64,000 bases of DNA from Caprella mutica. Its lineage: Eukaryota; Arthropoda; Malacostraca; Amphipoda; Caprellidae. Of the stretch, positions 57,531 through 64,000 are shown in pieces (the first letter of the stretch is position 1; the number at the start of each line of letters is the position of its first letter). Below the pieces are notes generated by a model, which saw nothing but the letters and a program-made list of their open reading frames with translations, did not search any database and was not told the DNA's origin. Both the position numbers and the translations under genes were made by a program. The stretch lies in NCBI GenBank assembly GCA_947561585.1, contig CANNZV010000914.1, positions 547,703 through 611,702 on the forward strand. Direction: 5' to 3'.

Positions 57531-57791
57531 AGGTACGTTTTGATGATCACTCACCGATGATCTCCCATCGATTATAGCTGAGCATTACTTCGATGTATTT
57601 ATATTACTGTGCGATGATCGCTGAGTGATGATCGCACAGCGACTATCGCTGACCACTAGTTCAGTGCTATTCATATATGGGGCTGTTTTGCAACGAGCGA
57701 TTATCGCGAAGCATTAGATCAATGTATTCCTATTGCTGGTCGATCATTGCTGAGCGATAATCATAACAATCGCTGCATGCAAAACGTATCT
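57531..57791. mobile_element. Second MITE of the same family, sharing a TAA with the first
   Basis: It begins AGGTACGTTTTGATGATCAC directly after the TAA at 57528-57530 and ends GCATGCAAAACGTATCT before a TAA (57792-57794). Its left end is diverged from that of the first MITE. Confidence 0.7.
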
Positions 57792-57899
57792 TAATAACGG
57801 GTAATAATTAAAAAAAATTAACGGGGCAGTACTCTAGTTATTAATAATATGTATCTCAATTAAAATAGAAATAAATTTAATTATATCTTAAATATAAAA

Positions 57900-58182
57900 T
57901 CTATACTAATAATTTCCTTTGTGTGTTTATTTATTTATTTGGTGTCCGCTTTTACACTATGGGTATTAAACCTAAAGAATGTAACTATGATACGCACGGG
58001 AATATATTGAATTGATATTTAAATATCCTGTTTCTATTTAATTTTTAAATTTATTTTATCTATAAAATAAATTAGACTATGCAGAAAATTTAATTTTATT
58101 TGAATTCATTAAAAGTAACGTAATAATGGGAAAAAATGGGTATTGATGATGACCCATTATTCTTAACGGGAAAGTACACTAG
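57900..58182 (+). mobile_element. Helitron-like element 3 (uninterrupted, 283 bp)
   Basis: The start TCTATACTAATAATTTCCTT and end GGGAAAGTACACTAG are present without insertions, so this copy gives the family's basic length. It contains GGTGTCCGCTTTTACAC and the CGCACGGGAATATATTGA segment. Confidence 0.78.
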
Positions 58183-58256
58183 TTAATGTATATTATAATA
58201 TTTTAAATAGAAAAATTAATCACTATACAAATAATAATGACCGAAGTGAATATTTA

Positions 58257-59321
58257 TCTATACTAATAATTTCCAAGTGTGTTTATTTATTTATTTGGTG
58301 TACGCTTTTAACCGACGAGTATTAAGCATGAAGAATATAACTATGTATGATACGCTCGGGAATATATTGACTTGATATTTAAATACTTATGTTCATAACT
58401 CAAAAATTATGAATGAACCCGGGAAAAAACGGATGGAGAATAAATCTGATTTTTTTTTTAATAATATTAAAAATCAAAGGAAAGAATTCAAATAACAGTG
58501 AAATAAAAAACATCTGAAAAAATGGAAAATATCTAGAAAGATATGAAATAAATAAAACGGAAAAATAATTTCGAGGGAAACATATGAAAAATACCGAATA
58601 ACAGGGAAATAATAAATAAAGATAACAAAAAATATAAAAAAATCTGGAGAAAATGAATAAATAAATAATAGATTCGAAAAAATTTCAGATATTGAATTTG
58701 AATTAAAGAATTTTTCACAAATAACTCCTGCTAAACTATTTCATTCCTCAATTTTGACAGGAGTACAAGATTCGAATGAAATAAGTATAGAAATACATTA
58801 CATGTATTATTAGGTTAGATTATTTCCATGTATACATTATACAGTTTAAATTGATTCAAATGAATTATATAGTCGTAGGCTTTATTTACTATCACCTCTT
58901 CATTTTCCTCTTCCATCCGTGAGTGCAGCCACCGGTGATTGAGCACTTTTCGTGATATTCCTTGAAATTAATATTCTTAGAGTAGCTATTTTACATCCAT
59001 GAGCATCGTCACTAAATGGAGGTTGTAGGTAGGTTTGTTGTATTTAAACCCTAAATAGCCGGCAATTTTTTTTAATTGAAAAGAAAGTTTACTGTCAATA
59101 TTTTATAATCATAGTAATTAATGAAACTTCTCTATATTCTTTTATTTGGATCAAATAGAAGTGTAGAAGGTAAAGAAAAGAACAAGAATACGCATGGGAA
59201 TATAATATGATATTCTAATTCTTATAATATTATTTTATAGAGAAATTACACTTTCAACGGGCTAGCTAACCAATATCAATACCATTGAAATCACGTTATT
59301 TTTAACGGGAAAGTACACTAG
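58257..59321 (+). mobile_element. Helitron-like element 4 (expanded by insertions)
   Basis: The start TCTATACTAATAATTTCCAA and end GGGAAAGTACACTAG delimit it. The family sequence is lost after about 58380 and returns at about 59180. In between lie an AAAATCTGGAGAAAAT-type phrase region (58400-58740) and a minus copy of the dispersed repeat family (58880-59010). Confidence 0.65.
58880..59040 (-). repeat. Dispersed 250-bp repeat family, partial minus copy
   Basis: GTAGGCTTTATTTACTATCA, CTCTTCATTTTCCTCTTCCA and GTGCAGCCACCGGTGATTGA match 42087 onward. Confidence 0.7.
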
Positions 59322-59658
59322 TAAAATATAATAATATCTTAAAAGGGCTGTAAACTTCTATTCCTCATTTGTTAATAAATCAATCGAGTGATATAAACTA
59401 TTTAATAGAATAATGTCATTTTATTTTTAAAAATTCGATTGAAAATATTAATTCAATTGATTCTCAACTTTAGCGCCATCTTCCGATGAAGTTAAGTGTC
59501 CTTCCCGTGGTGTGATACAGAAGAATGAGGCTGCGAGATTATAAAACTGCGCGATCGTAGCATCCGATAATATTTTCAATGTTAAGACATGTGGTCGGTC
59601 TACGTCCGTAATTTTCACTGTTTATATAATGGCAGAAACACGTGCAGATATCCTTATT

Positions 59659-61876
59659 TTATTCCTCTTCTTTTATACTCAAGGTAGAGTCATGAATCAT
59701 AGATCGAATTGCAAGGGGCTCAGTTGTTGTGATGCTGTAGGAGTGACCAGACAAAGCTGACGACTGTCGAAAAGCACATTCCTGCAGTTCCAGTTGACCG
59801 ACAATTTGCGAAACTTGCATTTTTGCATGAATTTGTCTCTCCACAGAGAGCTTCATTACGGACTCGGCCATGCTTTTGAAGAACAAGTCAATGGGATGCG
59901 TTTCTTGTCGCTTTCCCAGTGCCTTCATAAAAATATCTTGGTCTAAAATTTGGTCTGATGGATATTTTTTAGTTCTTGAGTTCCATTTTTGTCGTTTCCT
60001 TTGTTTCCCTCCAATTTCTACATCCAACAGATCTTCTCCATCTTTAATTATTTCTTCTTCCTGATTTCCGTGAGCGATGTTATTGTCTTCTTGCACATTG
60101 TGTTCCAACTCTTCCATCTGGTCAAAATCCACCTCATCTTCCCGATTGTCATTTTGCATATTTTGTGTTCGTGTATAAGTTACAATCCTAAAGAAGAAAG
60201 AAATAATGAAACTAAAAACAAAATTAGGTACATAGAATTCTATTGCTGTAAAAAAGGGTAAAATTTGATTGCAAACTAATTCTATATTTTAACATTAACT
60301 TACTGTCTTTCGTTTTCCACTTGTTGAAGGAATTCTAAATGTCCTACAAGATGCCATTTCCTTGATTTCTGGGCTGTAGATGAATCTGCAGGCAATTTTT
60401 GTTTTTTCCTATGTCTCCTGAATGTGTCACGGATATTTTTCCATCGGGTTTTACATTCTACAGCTGGAACGAAATCATAAATCATTTAATTGTTGCACTT
60501 TTCGATTGGTATATTAGTTATGTCAAAATCATGATTTTTTCACACGGGTAGAAATATGCATTTATATCATTTGTAGATGGCATAAAAACAAACAAATACC
60601 AATCAAACTTTGTCAATAGAGTTAAAAATGACATTTCACCGCAATATTTCACTTGTTTGGCTCTCTTCTGAAATATGAATTTTCAACTTAAAAATGAATA
60701 GAAATTGATGAGTTTTCACACTACAAGAAAAACAAAGACAGTTTTAAAATCCTCGAAGGACTTTTAACAAATTAATATTCCAATTAATCACCGTTTAAAA
60801 CCGAAAATTAGGGCTTCTTTGAAAATTTTAGTTAGTTATCAAAAAGGCTTATCCAAAGAAAACAGGAAAGTAAATGGGATATCTGCTTCTATTACTTTAG
60901 AGAAATGTTTCAAGGATTATAAAATAGACTTCTTTTTGTTCTAGCATATATCCGCATAGACTTCTATTCTTTTGAAATCTATGAAAAAATATATACATGA
61001 AATCTTAAGATTCTCTCCCAGAATAGCGGCGCAAATTATTTATTAATATATTTATATTAAATATCCTTATTTGTTAGAGGAGCAATATTTATTAATATAT
61101 TTATATTAAATATCATTATTTATTAGAGGAGCAATATTTATTAGAAATTACCTGTATCTGTAATTCATATTGCCTATTGGTCATCATTATCATATTTGTC
61201 ATCATTATCATATTTGTCATCATTATCATATTTGTCATCATTATCATATTTGTCATCATTATCATATTGGTTATCATTATCATATTGGTTATCATTAATA
61301 AATCTTAATGACATAATTATTTTCATGTAATTTTATTAACTTGGTATCTATAATACACATTTAATATAAATAAATACATACGCAGCTATTCCGGGAAAAA
61401 CCCAATCTTAATTTTCTCAAATAATGCCTAAATCGAAAAAAGTATACGAACAAAATGTTTTTATTTTTCAAAGTTACATATACTGCGCAAATTTCAGGGA
61501 AATCTGTCAACAAATAAAAAAAGTTTCAATTTTTTTGGAAAATGAGACAACCCGTTTAATATGCTTTTTTCCTATATATTACAAGAATATCTTAAAAATT
61601 CTCCATTTTAATGCTCAAAATAATTCAGGGTACCTATACAAGGCAGAGAGCTGGTGGTGGTTATGGAAATCTTGAAGGCTTTGTCACTCACTAAAAATGT
61701 ATGTAAAACAAGAACATAAAAAACAAATGCTATAGGTACTCACGTGGCTGTTTCATTTCATTCGATATCTCTTTCCACACTTTGTCTCTAACTTGTGCAT
61801 CCTTGAAACAGTCATTATTTACATCATACAGACACTTGTGAGGACGAACTAACTGTATTAGTTTTATATCATCCAT
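59659..61876 (-). CDS. MADF-BESS domain protein, three exons, apparently intact
   Basis: Exons on the minus strand are 61876-61744, 60463-60304 and 60187-59659, with GT/AG borders and consistent phase, giving 273 codons. Residues about 5-92 form a MADF domain: LIQLVRPHKCLYD in exon 1, then WKEISNEM, VECKTRWKNIRDTFRRH and WHLVGHLEFL in exon 2. MADF is a Myb/SANT-like DNA-binding fold. An acidic linker (about 110-155) and a basic, probably nuclear-localising stretch KQRKRQKW follow. HPIDLFFKSMAESVMKLS with the next 20 residues (about 195-232) is a BESS protein-interaction motif. The stop TAA overlaps an AATAAA signal. MADF-BESS proteins are abundant insect transcription regulators and also occur as the second protein of Harbinger transposons; the enclosing inverted repeats favour the latter. 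No frameshift or stop breaks the coding sequence. Confidence 0.88.
61181..61297. repeat. 18-bp tandem repeat in the first intron of the MADF gene
   Basis: Six to seven copies of TCATCATTATCATATTTG; the last two vary to TTATCATTATCATATTGG. Just upstream, a 50-bp segment is duplicated (61035-61140). Confidence 0.92.
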
Positions 61877-62160
61877 CTTGGAAAAACACTAGAAAATGGC
61901 GGGATGATAATTAATGCCTTAATATTGAATGAAAACTGTAACACAGATCCTGAAATAATAGGCAACTTTGTCAGTTATCACGCTTCACCTGTTCGTCCTC
62001 CAAATATGAAAGAGAGCTATAAAAATTAGTACTAAACACCGCGGCTGTTACGGCTGCACTGTCGCGATACATTTGCGCGGCTATAGTCGTTCGAGTCGCG
62101 CCATTGGAAGAGCGCCTTTAGGTAAAACAAATGACAGAGCGCATGCGCACGATATCGCTA
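61877..62160 (-). promoter_or_regulatory. GC-richer upstream region of the MADF gene
   Basis: The 280 bp before the start codon contain a GC-rich core (62040-62160) with repeated GCGC words, such as TCGCGATACATTTGCGCGGC and AGAGCGCATGCGCACGATA. It is likely to hold the promoter. No TATA box is obvious. Confidence 0.4.
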
Positions 62161-62505
62161 AATCTGCGCTCTTTGTTTCTATCTTTTAATTCACTTCCTA
62201 GTTTATTTTATATGAAAGTTAAGTTTATGTTATATTTAATAGTTAATCTCAACCATTGACGTGAATTTAGGATAGAGTACAGTTATTATTATTATAAAAA
62301 ACAGTGGATTAAGTTAATAACAGATCGCAGCGCCATTCTTGTCGGTGCGGTGAACAACTGAACATGTAGTAGCATAGTATAATAATATACATTTTTTCCG
62401 GGTTATTCGTTGTATTTTAGACGAATAAATTTTCTCGGGTATAACACTAATTACTAACAACATTTTAAACAAAAGTGGCTATATTTTATAAGTTTACAGC
62501 CCCTT

Positions 62506-63636
62506 TAAATAAATAAAAAATATATATAATTATGAGTACGGAGGCAGCAAATTATTTATTATTGTTATGATGAGAAGTGGTTTAGAGAGTTTCCTGCAGT
62601 TCTTTTCTAATTTTCTGAATGTGGCTAACTCACTGGCACTAATTAATTTTAAAACACATTTCGAAACACAGAAGGTTAAATAAGATCCTATTCGCATTTT
62701 TATATTTTTCTTAAAAGCGCAACGTTTCGATAAATTACATTTATCATCTTCAGGAATTAAAGAAAAATACAAGGAAATAAATCTGTAAGAAATAGAGAAA
62801 AATAACATATATAAAGAGAGAGAGAGAAAAAAAATGTTTGTTACACTATCAAAAATCAAGAAATTAGAATTTATTTGAGTTGACTAGACAATAATTATAA
62901 ACCTAAGCTTATCAAATCAAGCTAATTAGAGAAGCAGTGTGGAATTATATATTGATAAAGCATGATAATTTATATTGTTAAACTAAAGTACTCCATTCGG
63001 TTAGCCACATAAAATTTAAACAAGAAAATTAAATGAAAGAGCATGAACACTGAACAGTGATTGGGAGAACACGGCCCTAAATACAAAGGACTAAGATGCT
63101 TATTGACGGCAATGTGAAAAAGGATCAGAAACTAGGTAATCTTTCGTGGTACACTAGTTATATTACAGATTTGCTATTTTAGATTATATGACACCTATTC
63201 AGGGGGTAGATTGATATTACATAGTTAGTCGGTACCTATATAAGTGATAATTTGTCACAATATCTATTGCTGTGAAAATATAAATATATACAAATAAGGT
63301 GTACAATATCTATAGCAATAAAAATATGTAAAAAAATAATTGAAGGTTAACAAATTTTTCAAAAGCTGAAAATTACTGGAAATGAGGTTCAAAAATTAGA
63401 CAAAAAAAACCTAGTGAAGTGCATGTTAAAAGATTTTCAAGATACGAACCTCTCCTCGCGTTGGTTGTTCATAGTTGTGTTTGTGTTTTTGATAGTAAGT
63501 GCTTCAGCTATTATCAGTTCGTTTCTATCTGGAGAGCGATGGACTATTGTAGTGGATTTCATTGGGTCGGCTGTTTTTATTTTCCTGTTGTGAATCGTTG
63601 CTTCAGTGTTGTTGTTGTGGTTGTTGTTGTGTACCC
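62506..63636. other. AT-rich sequence without a recognised gene
   Basis: A GA microsatellite lies at about 62814-62832. A phrase GCAACGTTTCGATAAATTAC at 62718 resembles sequence often found near retroelement ends, too little for a call. No coding evidence. Confidence 0.4.
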
Positions 63637-63646
63637 CACATAGAAT

Positions 63647-63706
63647 TGGGGGGGGACACCCCCCCCCAATTGACTGTTGCTGTTGCCCCCCCCCCCCTCC
63701 TGGTTG
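63647..63706. repeat. Paired G and C homopolymer runs around CAATTG
   Basis: A run of eight to nine G, a run of nine C and, further on, a run of 13 C lie within 60 bases, with GGGGGGACACCCCCC as a near palindrome. Length is likely to be polymorphic or error-prone in assembly. Confidence 0.8.
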
Positions 63707-63837
63707 CAAGTGTGTTGATACACAACATGACTGTTTCTGTCGTCTTTGTGGATATTGTTTCTGATGAGTAGTTGAGATAGTTTTTGTTTTTGTAATATAT
63801 TTGAAGAGATATGATTTTATGGGTCTAGGTCAATTGA

Positions 63838-63932
63838 TCCCCGGTCAAAATATCTCCGGTCATTTGATCCCCGGTCATATGATCCCCATACCATTTGATC
63901 CCCGGTCATTTGGTCCCCGGTCATTTGATTCC
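63838..63932. repeat. Array of the phrase TTTGATCCCCGGTCA, edge of an element running off the window
   Basis: About seven imperfect copies (GATCCCCGGTCA, ATCTCCGGTCATTTGATCC, TGGTCCCCGGTCATTTGAT) follow each other. The style equals the end arrays of the foldback-like elements at 9707, 15882 and 27833. Confidence 0.75.
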
Positions 63933-64000
63933 CAGTTATATTTTTTGTTTATACACCTACTATTTATATATTATATGTGAATATATAAATTATTTAGCGT

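Larger units (their letters stand above)
57178..57837 (+). mobile_element. Helitron-like element 2 (contains two nested MITEs)
   Basis: The start TCTATCCTAATAATTTCCAT and end GGGGCAGTACTCTAG match the family. It begins 13 bp after the end of element 1, in the same orientation. The interior between about 57240 and 57794 is replaced by two tandem MITEs. Confidence 0.7.
59343..62505 (-). mobile_element. PIF/Harbinger element carrying only the MADF (Myb-like) gene
   Basis: The left end AAGGGCTGTAAACTT and the right end, in reverse complement AAGGGGCTGTAAACTT, match over about 17 bp with one gap. TAA flanks both (59340-59342 and 62506-62508). Autonomous Harbinger elements usually carry two genes: a HARBI1-type nuclease and a Myb/SANT- or MADF-like DNA-binding protein. 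Here the only gene is the latter. The remaining 0.32 kb (left) and 0.63 kb (right) are too short for a nuclease of about 350-450 residues, and I see no fragment of one. Confidence 0.65.

Noticed and set aside
61424..61675. Plus-strand 83-codon frame MPKSKKVYEQNVF
   Set aside because: It lies antisense within the first intron of the MADF gene, is Phe/Ile/Lys-rich as expected of AT-rich DNA, and has no motif.
1..64000. tRNA or rRNA genes
   Set aside because: I looked for the T-arm GGTTCRANYC and matching A-box words and found no convincing cloverleaf. A proper covariance-model scan was not possible here, so absence is not proven.

Overview
This window looks like a piece of an animal nuclear genome, most likely an insect and possibly a hemipteran. 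It is AT-rich, has spliced genes with GT/AG introns, and is dominated by transposable elements of many families. Nothing suggests bacterial or organellar DNA. The species cannot be named from the sequence.

Only two convincing multi-exon protein genes are present. (1) A dynamin-related GTPase of the Drp1 type lies on the plus strand from 28973 to 38970. It has 13 recognisable exons with the GTPase, middle and GED regions, and its last introns are swollen by insertions. A near-identical copy of its fifth exon stands alone at 40995-41236. (2) A three-exon MADF-BESS protein lies on the minus strand from 61876 to 59659. It sits inside 17-bp inverted repeats with TAA target duplications (59343-62505), so it appears to be the Myb-like gene of a PIF/Harbinger transposon whose nuclease gene is absent. 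A third candidate is one 170-codon orphan exon with a splice donor at 43838-44347.

Layout. 0.7-7.6 kb is a three-deep nest: a Harbinger-like element (682-7594) holds a minus-strand LTR retroelement (1700-7389), whose 5' LTR holds a DD37D mariner (5961-7179). Empty or homologous sites for two of the insertions can be read in the window. 8.7-16.9 kb holds a long inverted repeat, foldback-like elements with phrase-like end repeats, and relics of a DUF4817-type mariner and two pogo/Tigger families. 18.1-23.4 kb is a composite flanked by two inverted ~0.85 kb arms of one repeat family, with a promoter-like TATA/initiator block in the middle. 23.4-28.7 kb carries a hAT-like element, a mariner MITE, a degenerate satellite and a foldback element built from a CAATTGCTCGAA unit. 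28.9-39.5 kb is the dynamin-like gene, with a hairpin, two mariner relics, two MITEs and a 31-bp minisatellite in its introns.

39.7-48 kb holds repeat copies, the orphan dynamin exon, a Harbinger MITE, the orphan first exon, and fossils of a Tc1-like transposase and a Ty3/gypsy polyprotein. 49-54 kb is a cluster of minisatellites (50-, 19- and 41-bp units), one split by a 1-kb palindromic element. 54.5-55.7 kb holds a long inverted repeat and a MITE. 56.2-59.3 kb contains four Helitron-like elements in head-to-tail order, several carrying nested MITEs. 59.3-62.5 kb is the MADF-bearing Harbinger element. The window ends in an array of the phrase TTTGATCCCCGGTCA, probably the edge of another foldback-type element.

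The genes do not form a pathway. The window is best read as two host-like or element-borne genes in a landscape of repeated insertion, with many non-autonomous elements that keep their ends and have lost their coding capacity.
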